Shown: positions 47,801 to 58,424 of the stretch, in pieces | How positions within the stretch are numbered: position 1 is the stretch's first letter | Layout: every line of letters starts with the position of its first letter | Assembly (NCBI GenBank): GCA_018653085.1 | Contig: JABIAY010000035.1 | Location: forward strand, 1 to 64,000 | Length of the DNA stretch: 64,000 nt | Direction of reading: 5' to 3' | From: Nitrospina sp. | GTDB taxonomy: Bacteria; Nitrospinota; Nitrospinia; Nitrospinales; VA-1 | Program-made: the position numbers and the translations under genes | The notes under the pieces: generated by a model | What the model was told of the DNA's origin: nothing | The model's input: only the letters and a program-made list of their open reading frames with translations | Databases searched by the model: none

Positions 47801-49107
47801 TCGGACTCTGCTGATTGTGATTGAATAATATCTTTGGCCAGCGTCACTGCTTCTTCCCGGGTGCTTATACTACCAAGCACTTGTGCTTTTTGGACGCAGT
47901 GCAGGATTCTACCAAAAAGTGGGCAAGGAGAAAGCCGAAACTGACGAATTATATCTTCTCCATTCAGCAAGGGCTCCTTACTTATTACTGGCAGAAATTG
48001 ACGATAATAGAATTTAAGCACGCTGTTGCAGAAAGGAGTCACGTCTACCAAATGGGAGCCGCAGATAAACAGGATTACAGAAGCCGGTAGTTCTTCACCA
48101 GTCATTTTGACCAAGTCGTACAATTCAGCCTGGTCATGGTTTCCTTCCGCATGCATTTTCGCCAAATACCCGGCCCCATTCATAGTCTGATCCATAAATT
48201 TGGTTTCTGCATTGCTGACTCGGATATTCCAGTCTTTGGCAACAGCAACACCCGGACTCTCTGTTGAACGGGTTTCTGTTTCTTCTTTTATCCCTTTTAA
48301 CAATATGGAAACCTTTAAAAGGTATTGCTGGTTAAGAAAGCCGCTTGTGCTCAACTCGTCCGCATATTCTGGAAAGGTTTTTTTCGGTTCTCTTAATAGG
48401 GACTCCAGTCTCTGATACTGGGCAAAGGTGCTGGTTTCATCGGGTATTGGAAAAAGACAGTCCAAAAGTCCACAGTCATGCATGACCTGCAACAGCGATA
48501 GTGTGTCAGGGCTTTTAAAAAATAAAGTCAGCTCGTGCCAGATTCTTTCCTGGGCAGATTCCATTAACGCAGTTTTGTGAAGGGAAATCTGGCTTAATGT
48601 TTCCTCAGCAATCTCAAAATTCAGCACCGCCGCAAAACGGAAGGCTCGAAGCATGCGCAGGGGGTCGGACTGGAAAATGGGGCCTTGTAGTACGCGGATT
48701 TTTTTATTTTTAAAATCTTCCTGCCCGTTATGGGGGTCGACGATATTTTCCCTTCCGGATAGGAAGTCCGGTAAGAGTTGACCCATGGCATTAATGGTGA
48801 AATCCCGTTGCGATAAATCTTCTTCGATATTTTTTCCCTGCAAATCGGTGAAATCCAGATGCCGTTTTTGATCGAGAACAACGCGAACCGTTTGTCGGCC
48901 AGGGGTTTTGTCCAGAGGGATGCATGTGAGGTTGAAGGAGCGGGAAAAGCACTTTCCTGTTTCTGCGGCATTTTCCCCAGTTAGATCGAAGTCTGGCTTT
49001 GGGGATAGACGGTCCCTCAATGCACCTCCAACCACATAGAGCTTTTGGTTCCGGCTGGTGGAAAAATTCAAAAGTTCCGCCAAAATGGATGGGGTAGATA
49101 AATCCAT
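47797..49107 (-). CDS. tRNA nucleotidyltransferase / poly(A) polymerase family
   Basis: YVVGGALRDRLSPKPDFDLTG, DFTINAMGQLL, DPLRMLRAFRFAAVLNFEI. Confidence 0.88.
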   Translation of the reverse strand: MDLSTPSILAELLNFSTSRNQKLYVVGGALRDRLSPKPDFDLTGENAAETGKCFSRSFNLTCIPLDKTPGRQTVRVVLDQKRHLDFTDLQGKNIEEDLSQRDFTINAMGQLLPDFLSGRENIVDPHNGQEDFKNKKIRVLQGPIFQSDPLRMLRAFRFAAVLNFEIAEETLSQISLHKTALMESAQERIWHELTLFFKSPDTLSLLQVMHDCGLLDCLFPIPDETSTFAQYQRLESLLREPKKTFPEYADELSTSGFLNQQYLLKVSILLKGIKEETETRSTESPGVAVAKDWNIRVSNAETKFMDQTMNGAGYLAKMHAEGNHDQAELYDLVKMTGEELPASVILFICGSHLVDVTPFCNSVLKFYYRQFLPVISKEPLLNGEDIIRQFRLSPCPLFGRILHCVQKAQVLGSISTREEAVTLAKDIIQSQSAESE

Positions 49108-49219
49108 GTATCGAAAGAAGTGTTATTGATTAATAGTGATTTTATTGTACAGGAAATAGGGGGGGACGTTTTTTTATCTTGGACGTGATGGGAATATTAA
49201 GTGGGCCTACAAGAACGGA

Positions 49220-50197
49220 TCAGGCTTCCCAACCGGATGAGAGACGGACCTGCTTTGAAACAAAGATTCTACCGTCCCTTTTCACAAACTGCAGATCGGT
49301 GTTGGTCAATGCTCCGATAATCTGCTGGAGGTTTTCAGAAGGTTTGCTTTGTGGGTCTTTGATTAAAAACGGGATCATTTCGTCAATAGAATCCCGAACC
49401 CGGTCGCTTTCAATAATGTATCCCAGATAGGTGACATCGACTTCGAGGAATCTTTTGACCAGTTTAAGAAGATTATCTCCAGCCATCAGGTCTTTGCGGT
49501 TTCTTACCCGGTTCACCACGAGACCGGGATTAAAATTACTGATTAGCGCTTCGAGGCTCTCGGTGTGGTTGGGAAACTGTTCTTTGAATTTTGAGCGCAA
49601 TAATCCAGTGGTGTAGGATTCTATATCGGCACTAGTTGGATCGGAGTGATCCACCATTTTCTGGATTTCCGGATAAGCCTGGAAAGCAAGCGATATCCTG
49701 CGAAACAGGGCAGACCGGATGAAGCTGAAAGTCTTCATGACAGAAGTCATTTCCGGTGTCGTCAGTACCACGCCTTGCGTACTCATGTTGAAAAAATCAA
49801 TGACGTTGTAGTTGGTTCCCGGCCCCAAATCAAGGAGGATGGTATCGGCTTCCAGCTTTCTGATGAAAGATATTATGGTGCCGATTTTATCGGAATCAAT
49901 ATTTGCGCTTCCGGGATTGTCTCCCGCACCGCTGACAAATTTAAGGTTGCTGATGCCGGTATCAAGAAGAAGTGCTCTGGGGTCGATAATGTCGGTATTA
50001 AAGAAATCCTGAAAACCGTGTTCAGGGTTGCTGATACCCAATAGAGCGTGAAGGTTGGACGCGCCGAAATCGGTGTCCATGAGAATAACTTTTTGCCCAC
50101 TCAAGGCCATACCTGCCGCAAGATTGGTGCAGACAACACTTTTCCCTATGCCGCCTTTTCCGCCTCCTACCGCGATAATGTTAATTGGGTTTGTCAT
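49220..50197 (-). CDS. MinD/ParA-family ATPase (FlhG/FleN-like)
   Basis: IIAVGGGKGGIGKSVVCTNLAAGMALSGQKVILMDTDFGASNLHALLG; LLDLGPGTNYNVIDFF. Confidence 0.9.
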   Translation of the reverse strand: MTNPINIIAVGGGKGGIGKSVVCTNLAAGMALSGQKVILMDTDFGASNLHALLGISNPEHGFQDFFNTDIIDPRALLLDTGISNLKFVSGAGDNPGSANIDSDKIGTIISFIRKLEADTILLDLGPGTNYNVIDFFNMSTQGVVLTTPEMTSVMKTFSFIRSALFRRISLAFQAYPEIQKMVDHSDPTSADIESYTTGLLRSKFKEQFPNHTESLEALISNFNPGLVVNRVRNRKDLMAGDNLLKLVKRFLEVDVTYLGYIIESDRVRDSIDEMIPFLIKDPQSKPSENLQQIIGALTNTDLQFVKRDGRIFVSKQVRLSSGWEA

Positions 50198-50235
50198 TGT
50201 TTTTATGCTTTGAATGTTCCTGGCTTCGTAACAGG

Positions 50236-51885
50236 TTATTTATGTTTTCTCTGGTCTTTCATGAAAATAAATGATTCTAGCAAATCCATATACTTTTTGC
50301 TGTCCGGGGATACACCAGCGGGTGTGCTTGTGTACCGCCTGGGTTCTGCCAGACTCTCTGGGACATAGTCCGAAATTTTCTTTTCAAGAGGTGCACCCAT
50401 AGGCTCCGTAGGTTGATAACGGTTTTCAAAACGGGTCTGCAAAAACTTAAGCCGATCTATCAGGCTGTCAGTTTTTTCTGGAGAGGAGTATTTTGTCTCT
50501 GGCTCCATGGGTACTGGGGGCCGCTCCGTACCCAATTCGGGTTCCGGTATGTCCTCCAATTCGACGGATTCTGTTTCAAAAGTAAAACCCTCGGAAAGAA
50601 CTTCCGGCTCATCGCTTTCTGTTTCAAAAGTGAAGTTTTCGGAAATGACTTCTGGTTCATCATCAAGTTCGTGTGTTGAAATATCAGATTCCGGTTCAAA
50701 TGTAAAAGCTTCGGAAGAAATATTTGGTTCTGTTTCATAATAAATGCCCTCGGGCATTCCTTCAGGCGCTGTCACGGATTCCGGGCCATCTTCTTCCAGT
50801 TCAGGCTCTAACGATGCCAAAATTTCCGAGTCTGAGAGGTCTGAGATCGAGGTGTCAGAAGGTTCTTCCGAAAGGGGAGGGGCTTCTTCAATTTGGCGAT
50901 CTGGAGAACCAACATCAGGCATTTTTTCCAGGGGAGTTTCCAGAAAATACTCCTCCTCTTCCTCCTCCTCAGAGGAAAATCCCTCGTCAATGGTGGCATC
51001 CCCGCCAATATGGATTTCACTCAAATCCTTGATGGAGTTCGGAATCTCATCGGGCTCATCAATTTGCTGGGTCAGTTGATTGATAGTCCGCTCCATTTCT
51101 TCCTGAAGGTCCTTGATGGCTTTGTCTTGTTCATCCTCGTCAAGTTCGGAATAGTTCGAGAAAGGGTCATCATCGGACATTCCTTCATCCAACTTTGTCA
51201 ATTCTCCTTCCTCTTGGAGCTCTTTGATGGCTTCATCGTGGGAGGAATCATCAAGACTGAGCTCTGAGGCAACGTCCTTTTCCTCTTCCTCCCAGTCAGG
51301 TTCCTCCGTCATGAACTCATTCAGATCTTTGTCAAACTCGTCCTCCGTTAAAAGTGAGCTGACAGGCTCCATACTTTCTTGGGGGTCACCGATCTCTTCC
51401 TTGTCAGAGGAAGGTTCAGAAGACTCAAGTTCAAACTCTTCTAATTCGGCCTCAAAATCTTCGTCCTCTATATCTTTTCCCTCTATGTCATCAAGAACCT
51501 TCGTATAGCCCGGTGAAGTATCTTCATCGTCTCCAAATAGAGGCTTTGCCGCATCTTCATCTTCATCGTCCGGTTCGGATTCAGGCTGACGAAGCCTTCT
51601 CGGATCATCTTCATCGTATTCCTCCTCCATTTCCTCCATCAGCTCATCGAGTTTCTGTTCGCGTTCTCTGGAGACGCTTCTGATTTTTATCAGGGCATAT
51701 GGCACAAGAAAGAGTGCGGTAAGAGAAATACCAATATAGAGAGGATTGTCCTGAAGTTGGATAAGATAAGGTTTGAGGAATTTAAAAGCTTCTGTATTTT
51801 CCAAGTCAAATCGGGAATTCAGTTGGAACCAGATTTCTTTAAAAAACTCAATAGCAACTTGTAAATATTGTTCGATCATATTCAT
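50236..51885 (-). CDS. Highly acidic single-TM protein with internal repeats
   Basis: N-terminal TM (PLYIGISLTALFLVPYALI), then Asp/Glu-rich sequence with repeated EPEVISENFTFETES / EPEVLSEGFTFETES. Confidence 0.7.
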   Translation of the reverse strand: MNMIEQYLQVAIEFFKEIWFQLNSRFDLENTEAFKFLKPYLIQLQDNPLYIGISLTALFLVPYALIKIRSVSREREQKLDELMEEMEEEYDEDDPRRLRQPESEPDDEDEDAAKPLFGDDEDTSPGYTKVLDDIEGKDIEDEDFEAELEEFELESSEPSSDKEEIGDPQESMEPVSSLLTEDEFDKDLNEFMTEEPDWEEEEKDVASELSLDDSSHDEAIKELQEEGELTKLDEGMSDDDPFSNYSELDEDEQDKAIKDLQEEMERTINQLTQQIDEPDEIPNSIKDLSEIHIGGDATIDEGFSSEEEEEEEYFLETPLEKMPDVGSPDRQIEEAPPLSEEPSDTSISDLSDSEILASLEPELEEDGPESVTAPEGMPEGIYYETEPNISSEAFTFEPESDISTHELDDEPEVISENFTFETESDEPEVLSEGFTFETESVELEDIPEPELGTERPPVPMEPETKYSSPEKTDSLIDRLKFLQTRFENRYQPTEPMGAPLEKKISDYVPESLAEPRRYTSTPAGVSPDSKKYMDLLESFIFMKDQRKHK

Positions 51886-52191
51886 GGGGTGGGTTGGAGT
51901 CTAAGAGAAGGGTTGTGATGCAAGAAGTTTCTCCCATGCAAAAAAGGATGTCCTTCTTCTGGGTTTGGAGTTGGCTTTTTTGTCTGACCTAAGTCAAAAA
52001 TATCCTGTTTTGGCATTCTCGCCTCAATGAAATACAAGAAAATTCCAAAGTCTCACCATAGTTTTATTCCGGCCTAATAATAGCACAATAATCCAGAAAT
52101 GCAGTAAAATTAATCACTTGGAAGGTTTTTATAAGGACTGTTAGGTGTTATAATCGGGTCGCGTTTCAGGGATATTTCATTTTCGGAAAAT

Positions 52192-52938
52192 ATGCTTATG
52201 GAAAAGTTGTCGGTCACGATCATTACCAAAAATGAGGAGAAAAATATTGAGAGATGCCTCATGAGTGTGAAATGGGCCGATGAAATTGTTGTGCTGGATA
52301 GTCACAGTACGGACCGTACCGCGGAAATTTGCCGACAATTCACCGATCAGGTTTTTTGTGTGGACTGGCATGGCTACGGTAAACAGAAAAATTTATGTGC
52401 AGACCGGGCCAGCAATAACTGGGTCCTGAATATTGATTCAGATGAAGAGATCAGTCCGGAAGGGGCTGAGGAAATAAAGGAGGTTCTGCGACAAAGCGGG
52501 GCCAAACATTCTGTGTACCATTTTCCACGGAAAAACTTCTTTGCCCAGCGCTGGGTCCGCTATGGAGGGTGGTACCCGGATCGAATATCCCGACTTTATG
52601 ACAAGACACAGGTGAGCTTTACCGAATCCCAGGTGCATGAAAAGCTGGTTCCCGATGAGAATGTGGGTTCCCTCCGCAACCCCATTCTTCATTATTCCTT
52701 TGCTGGAATGGAAGACTATGTTGAGCGGCAAAATCGGTATTCCACACTTTATGCCCGTGAGAAAATCGCTAATGGGTTTCGGGCGAACTGGTCGCATTTG
52801 GTTCTTCGGCCCCCTATAGCATTTGTTAAAAATTACTTTATTCGTCAAGGGTTTAGGGATGGTTTCCTAGGGTTATTTCTAGCTATGGCTTTTGCTTTTT
52901 ATACCTTCTTGAAATATGCCAAAACCAAAAGCATTTGA
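52192..52938 (+). CDS. Family 2 glycosyltransferase (LPS-core type)
   Basis: LSVTIITKNEEKNIERCLMSVKWADEIVVLDSHSTDRTAEI...NIDSDEEIS. Confidence 0.9.
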   Translation: MLMEKLSVTIITKNEEKNIERCLMSVKWADEIVVLDSHSTDRTAEICRQFTDQVFCVDWHGYGKQKNLCADRASNNWVLNIDSDEEISPEGAEEIKEVLRQSGAKHSVYHFPRKNFFAQRWVRYGGWYPDRISRLYDKTQVSFTESQVHEKLVPDENVGSLRNPILHYSFAGMEDYVERQNRYSTLYAREKIANGFRANWSHLVLRPPIAFVKNYFIRQGFRDGFLGLFLAMAFAFYTFLKYAKTKSI

Positions 52939-53127
52939 TGTTTTCGATTCTGGTTTCAGCACTTCTTTCAGCGTATTAAATTATGACAGGGTTGAGGGAT
53001 TTGAGCTAAAATGAGACTGTATTCAGGTTTTGTCGGGTTACGTCCGCGAATTTGACCCCTCTTGCGTTCACCGTTTCGTCCTTGATGCATCCATCAGACC
53101 CATCCAGGAATTCCAGAGGCTTTTTTC

Positions 53128-53781
53128 TTGAATAAAACACAGTTAATGATATTAATGACACCGGTCATTTTATTTTCCCTTACGGTGCACGAATACTCCC
53201 ACGGTAAGATGGCCTTACTGCTCGGTGATGACACGGCGCGGCGTCTTGGCAGGCTTTCGTTCAACCCTATGCGGCACCTGGATATTGTTGGGGTGCTCTT
53301 TTTCTATTTTGTAGGCTTCGGCTGGGCCAAACCCGTCCCTGTAGATCCGAGAAACTTCGAAAGTCCACGTCGAGACATGATGTATGTGGCTATTGCCGGG
53401 CCGCTTGCCAACATTGCTCTTGCTGTAGGTTGCAGTTTTTTTATTCGTTTGATTTCCCCAGAGTTTTCTTATTTGTTTGTTATTTTAGCTTATGGTATAT
53501 GGATCAATGTTGCTTTGGCGATCTTCAATATGCTACCCATGTATCCCTTGGATGGGTCCAGCGTGCTGAAGGGAATGGTTTCTCAGAAAATCGCTGAAAG
53601 AATGACCCATCTGGACCGGTTCGGGGCTTTTCTGATTTTAGGAGTTTTTCTGCTGGATCATTTTGCCGACACGGGGATTCTCTCAACTATTTTAATGTTA
53701 CCCATCAATTACTCGGTACTTTTCCTGAGCCAGGAAACGTTTCCCATGATTATTGAAGTTTTAAAGGCGAGTTTTGCCTGA
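53128..53781 (+). CDS. Site-2 protease-family (M50) metalloprotease
   Basis: VHEYSHGKMALLLGDDTARRLGRLSFNPMRHLD; FNMLPMYPLDGSSVL. Confidence 0.9.
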   Translation: MNKTQLMILMTPVILFSLTVHEYSHGKMALLLGDDTARRLGRLSFNPMRHLDIVGVLFFYFVGFGWAKPVPVDPRNFESPRRDMMYVAIAGPLANIALAVGCSFFIRLISPEFSYLFVILAYGIWINVALAIFNMLPMYPLDGSSVLKGMVSQKIAERMTHLDRFGAFLILGVFLLDHFADTGILSTILMLPINYSVLFLSQETFPMIIEVLKASFA

Positions 53782-53795
53782 TTCGGACGAGGTCA

Positions 53796-54785
53796 ATGAA
53801 AGCAAAAAGAATATTGAGCGGAATGCAGCCTTCAGGAAAACTGCATCTCGGAAACTATTTTGGGGCTCTGAAAAACTGGGTGAGTCTGCAGGATGAGTTC
53901 GAATGCTATTTTTTTATCGCGGACTGGCATGCACTCAGTTCTCTTTATGAAGGCCCGGGGCGTATCAAGGATTTTTCTTTTGAGGTGGCGGTAGATTGGT
54001 TGAGCGCTGGACTCGATCCTGAAAAATGTACGATGTTTCTCCAGTCTGACATTCCCGAACACGCCGAACTCCACCTGATTTTATCCATGATCGTACCGGT
54101 ACCCTGGTTGGAGCGAAATCCGACTTATAAGGAAAAGCAGGACGAAATTAAAAATGTAGATATGAGTTCATATGGGTTTTTGGGCTATCCTGTTCTTCAA
54201 ACTGCAGATATTGTTTTATATAAAGCGGACTATGTTCCCGTTGGCATAGATCAAGCTCCGCATCTTGAATTATCGCGGGAAATCGTCAGGCGGTTTAACA
54301 AGCTTTATAAAAAGAAGGTGTTCATCGAACCGGGAGCGAAGATTTCGGATATTCCCAAGTTGAACGGGTTGGATGGCAGAAAAATGAGCAAGACCTATAA
54401 TAACGCCATTTTCCTTTCTGACGGTGAAAAGGAAATCACTAAAAAAGTTCAGTCCATGCTCACCGACCCCGCCCGTGCCCGACGCGATGATCCGGGTGAT
54501 CCAGAGGTGTGCAATCTGTATCCGTTTCATAAAATCTATTCGCCAAAAGCGATGCAGGATGAAATAGCCGCCGACTGCAAGACAGCAAAAATAGGCTGCG
54601 GAGACTGCAAAAAAATGCTTTCACAGACAATGATTGAAGGCATGAAACCGATTATGCATAAAAGGCAGGAGTTCCTGGCCTGCCCCGATGTGGTCAAAGA
54701 GATTCTGCGTGCAGGCACACTAAAAGCCCAGGCTGTGGCCAAGTCCACTCTGGAGCAGGCAAAACAAGCGATGAAACTGAAGTAG
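53796..54785 (+). CDS. trpS: Tryptophan--tRNA ligase
   Basis: RILSGMQPSGKLHLGNYFGALKNW; GRKMSKTYNNAI. Confidence 0.95.
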   Translation: MKAKRILSGMQPSGKLHLGNYFGALKNWVSLQDEFECYFFIADWHALSSLYEGPGRIKDFSFEVAVDWLSAGLDPEKCTMFLQSDIPEHAELHLILSMIVPVPWLERNPTYKEKQDEIKNVDMSSYGFLGYPVLQTADIVLYKADYVPVGIDQAPHLELSREIVRRFNKLYKKKVFIEPGAKISDIPKLNGLDGRKMSKTYNNAIFLSDGEKEITKKVQSMLTDPARARRDDPGDPEVCNLYPFHKIYSPKAMQDEIAADCKTAKIGCGDCKKMLSQTMIEGMKPIMHKRQEFLACPDVVKEILRAGTLKAQAVAKSTLEQAKQAMKLK

Positions 54786-54803
54786 GAGCTATCGTATTAT
54801 CTT

Positions 54804-57593
54804 ATGGAAATGAAAGACACACTTAATTTACCCAGTACAGACTTTCCCATGAAGGCCAACCTGACCCAGCGGGAGCCGGAACTGTTGGCCCGTTGGGAAA
54901 AGGAAAAGCTTTATGAAAAAATTCGCCAATCCGCCAAGGGTAAGCCCCAATTTGTTTTTCATGATGGGCCGCCCTATGCCAACGGCCATATTCATATTGG
55001 TCATGCATTAAACAAGCTCCTGAAAGATTTTATTGTCAAAATCATGAATATGAAAGGGTTCGATGCAGGGTTTATACCTGGGTGGGACTGCCATGGCCTT
55101 CCTATTGAGCATCAGGTAGGCAAAAAGCTGAAAGAAAAAAAACTGAGTCTGGAAAAATCAGAAATCCGTAAACGATGCAGGGTTTACGCTCAGGAGTTTG
55201 TTGATATTCAAAAGGAGGAGTTTAAACGATTGGGAGTGTTTGCCGATTGGGAGAACCCTTACCTGACGATGGACTTTTCCTATGAAGCAACCATTGTGCG
55301 GGAGTTTGGCAAGTTTGTTGAAAAAGAACTCGTGTATAAAGGTCTCAAGCCGGTCCACTGGTGTACTTCCTGCAAAACCGCTTTGGCTGAAGCCGAGGTG
55401 GAGCATGACGAACACACCTCGCCAACAGTCTATGTTAAATTTCCGGTGCAGTCGGGAATTCCCAAAAGTATGGGAGCGTTGAATTCACCGCATATGGTTA
55501 TCTGGACTACAACCCCCTGGACTCTCCCGGCCAACCTTGCCATCTGCCTGCATCCCGAGTTTACTTATGTTGCGGTCACCCATGGGGATGATACCTATAT
55601 TGTGGCTGAAGAACGATTGTCGGCATTGGTATCCGAATGGGAAATGACGGATTATAAAATAGTGGGGTCGTGCAAAGGCGCAGACTGGGAGAACGCGGTT
55701 TGTCGTCATCCTTTCATAGACCGGGAGTCGAAAGTTATTCTAGGTGAGCATGTTACCTTGGAGCAGGGAACCGGCTGTGTTCATACCGCGCCGGGGCACG
55801 GGCAGGACGACTATATCGTTGGCTTGAAATACGGCTTGGAACCTTATAATCCCGTTGATGATGGGGGTGTCTTTCGACCTGATGTAGAACACTTCGGCGG
55901 AATGTTTGTCAGGAAAGCCAACCCGGAGATCATCGAAAAACTCAGACAGGATGGTTTTTTAATTCGCGACGATAAGATCAAGCATTCCTATCCACACTGT
56001 TGGCGTTGCCACCAGCCCGTTATTTTCAGGGCAACGAACCAGTGGTTTATCTCAATGGATAAAACGGATCTGCGTAAAAATGCCTTGGATGGAATTGACC
56101 GCACCAAGTGGATTCCGCAATGGGGCCGGGACCGGATTTACAGCATGATTGAAAACCGGCCCGACTGGTGTGTTTCCCGGCAAAGGTCCTGGGGAGTTCC
56201 GATTACTTTATTCACCTGCAATGCTTGTGGAGATTTTATAAGTTCCAGCGATTTGTTCGAACGGATTGCTGAGGGGGTGGAAAAGCACGGGGCAGATTTC
56301 TGGTTTGATAGTTCGCCTGAAGAACTATTGCCGGAAGGGACGGTTTGCCAATGTGGGGGAAAAGAGTTTTCCAAGGAGAACGATATTCTGGATGTCTGGT
56401 TTGATTCCGGGGTCAGCCATGTTGCGGTTGTTGAAAAAAATCCCGAACTTAACTGGCCAGCCGATCTTTACCTTGAAGGTAGTGATCAGCATCGAGGATG
56501 GTTTCACAGCTCACTGCTGGAATCAATCGGGACAAGAGGCAAAGAGCCTTATAAATCGGTGTTGACACATGGTTATGTGGTGGACGGAAAAGGTAAAAAA
56601 ATGTCCAAATCCGCAGGCAATGTGATTGCGCCACAAAAAATTATTGATCAGCATGGTGCGGAAATACTCCGCCTTTGGGTTGCATCAGAAAACTATCGCG
56701 AAGACATTCGTGTGTCCAATGAGATTTTAAAACGCCTTACGGAGTCGTATAGGAAAATCCGTAATACCCTGCGTTACCTGTTGGGAAATCTTCATGATTT
56801 TGATTACAAGGAAGATCAGGTGCCTGTAGATGAGATGCTTGAGTTGGACCGATATATTCTCCATCGCTTTAATATTTTACGGGAAAAAATATTAACCGCT
56901 TATGAGAACTATGAATTCCATGTGTTTTATCATTCGTTTTCAAACTTTTGCATTATCGAATTGAGTGCGTTTTATCTGGATATTATTAAGGATAGGTTAT
57001 ACACCACTCCGGCTAACTCCCGCGAACGACGTTCAGGCCAAACTGCCTTGCATATTCTTTTAATGGGAATGGTGCGGTTGATAGCTCCCATACTTAGCTT
57101 TACCGCTGAGGAAGTCTGGAATCATCTGCCTAAGGCTAGTACGGATGAGGAAAGTGTTCACATGTCTCAGTTCCCGGATGTAGAGAACGTGAAATTTGAT
57201 GAAGAGCTTGTCAAGAAATGGGAATTTCTCGTCGAATTAAAAGGTGAGGTGAGCAAGGCTCTGGAAATAAGCAGGAGAGATAAAGTTATTGGTCACTCTT
57301 TAGATTCCACTGTTAAACTGGAATTGCCTGATAATTTCAAGGACATTGTTAAGAATGATGAGCTGAAATATATCTTTATTGTTTCCGAAGTAGTGTTGGT
57401 CGACAGTCTGGGCTCTGAAGGGAAAATATTTGAGAGTGATTCGCTACAGGGAGTAAAGGTTTTTTCAGAAATGCATCCTGGGAAAAAATGTGAACGTTGT
57501 TGGAATTATTTTGAGCCAGGAGTTAAGGAGGGCAAGGCAAATGATGAAATTTGCTCGCGTTGCGAGGACAACCTTCAGGCGGCAGGAGCTTGA
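54804..57593 (+). CDS. ileS: Isoleucine--tRNA ligase
   Basis: FHDGPPYANGHIHIGHALNKLLKD; KGKKMSKSAGNVIAP; C-terminal Zn-finger CERCWNYF...CSRCEDNL. Confidence 0.97.
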   Translation: MEMKDTLNLPSTDFPMKANLTQREPELLARWEKEKLYEKIRQSAKGKPQFVFHDGPPYANGHIHIGHALNKLLKDFIVKIMNMKGFDAGFIPGWDCHGLPIEHQVGKKLKEKKLSLEKSEIRKRCRVYAQEFVDIQKEEFKRLGVFADWENPYLTMDFSYEATIVREFGKFVEKELVYKGLKPVHWCTSCKTALAEAEVEHDEHTSPTVYVKFPVQSGIPKSMGALNSPHMVIWTTTPWTLPANLAICLHPEFTYVAVTHGDDTYIVAEERLSALVSEWEMTDYKIVGSCKGADWENAVCRHPFIDRESKVILGEHVTLEQGTGCVHTAPGHGQDDYIVGLKYGLEPYNPVDDGGVFRPDVEHFGGMFVRKANPEIIEKLRQDGFLIRDDKIKHSYPHCWRCHQPVIFRATNQWFISMDKTDLRKNALDGIDRTKWIPQWGRDRIYSMIENRPDWCVSRQRSWGVPITLFTCNACGDFISSSDLFERIAEGVEKHGADFWFDSSPEELLPEGTVCQCGGKEFSKENDILDVWFDSGVSHVAVVEKNPELNWPADLYLEGSDQHRGWFHSSLLESIGTRGKEPYKSVLTHGYVVDGKGKKMSKSAGNVIAPQKIIDQHGAEILRLWVASENYREDIRVSNEILKRLTESYRKIRNTLRYLLGNLHDFDYKEDQVPVDEMLELDRYILHRFNILREKILTAYENYEFHVFYHSFSNFCIIELSAFYLDIIKDRLYTTPANSRERRSGQTALHILLMGMVRLIAPILSFTAEEVWNHLPKASTDEESVHMSQFPDVENVKFDEELVKKWEFLVELKGEVSKALEISRRDKVIGHSLDSTVKLELPDNFKDIVKNDELKYIFIVSEVVLVDSLGSEGKIFESDSLQGVKVFSEMHPGKKCERCWNYFEPGVKEGKANDEICSRCEDNLQAAGA

Positions 57594-57598
57594 GTGGC

Positions 57599-58096
57599 TT
57601 GAGAAATAAATATTTTCTTCTATTTGTTGTTTCCGGAGTATTGGTCGTGATGGATCAATATACCAAGTTCATGGTTGCGCTTCATATTCCTCTCAATTAT
57701 TCAGTGGAGGTGATTGAAGGCATTTTCAATTTAACCCATATTCGAAATTCCGGGGTAGCATTTGGGCTGTTTGCAAGCCAGCAATCCGAATATAAAGCCC
57801 TGATGTTTATAATTATTTCCAGCATTGCTATTCTGGCGATCCTGGTGATTTTTCATCAAAACCCTAAAGAAAAGAAACTGGTGCAAGTCGGGTTGATTTT
57901 GATATTTAGTGGAGCGATTGGTAACCTTATTGACAGAGCCCTTCATGGGGAGGTGATCGACTTCTTTGACTTTGTCGTCAGAGGACATCATTTTCCGGCT
58001 TTTAATATTGCAGATTCCTGTATAACCGTTGGCGTAGCATTAATGGTGGTAGACCTGTTTCGTGGAGAATCGGCCCCTGACTCCTCAGTTGTTTGA
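57599..58096 (+). CDS. lspA: Lipoprotein signal peptidase II
   Basis: DQYTKFMVALHIPL, FNLTHIRNSGVAFGLF, GAIGNLIDRALHGEVIDFFDFVV, FNIADSCITVGV; TTG start at 57599 likely. Confidence 0.9.
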   Translation: MRNKYFLLFVVSGVLVVMDQYTKFMVALHIPLNYSVEVIEGIFNLTHIRNSGVAFGLFASQQSEYKALMFIIISSIAILAILVIFHQNPKEKKLVQVGLILIFSGAIGNLIDRALHGEVIDFFDFVVRGHHFPAFNIADSCITVGVALMVVDLFRGESAPDSSVV

Positions 58097-58114
58097 TTCC
58101 TTTTAACTTTTCCC

Positions 58115-58408
58115 ATGCCTAGAAAACCATTAAAACTAGTGATGATTCGCAGGGGCGAAAGCAAAGTCTCCAACGTACCCTCAGAGAACCTGATCACCTT
58201 CATCAGAAAAAGGGCCTTGCTTGGAACGGATGAACTTTCCGGCGATGGTAAAAACTGGATTCGAGTTGACCGACATTATCAGTTGCAAAAATATTTTCCG
58301 ATTGATGGCGAGGGGCCGGCGACACAAGCCGAGGTGGGTGAATTAAACCCTGGTCTTAAAGGTAATCTTGAGGAAGTGGCCGATCTTTTGAAGGATATCA
58401 ATGGGTGA
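58115..58408 (+). CDS. Hypothetical protein
   Basis: 97 aa ORF downstream of lspA. Confidence 0.5.
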   Translation: MPRKPLKLVMIRRGESKVSNVPSENLITFIRKRALLGTDELSGDGKNWIRVDRHYQLQKYFPIDGEGPATQAEVGELNPGLKGNLEEVADLLKDING

Positions 58409-58424
58409 CGGATTTTGGCCCTTT

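Noticed and set aside
50507-51508. Ser-rich plus-strand ORFs opposite the acidic protein
   Set aside because: Produced by reading GA-rich Glu/Asp codons in reverse; low complexity.
52938-53127. Intergenic sequence examined for an sRNA or riboswitch
   Set aside because: No convincing hairpin, conserved core or repeat match seen by eye.
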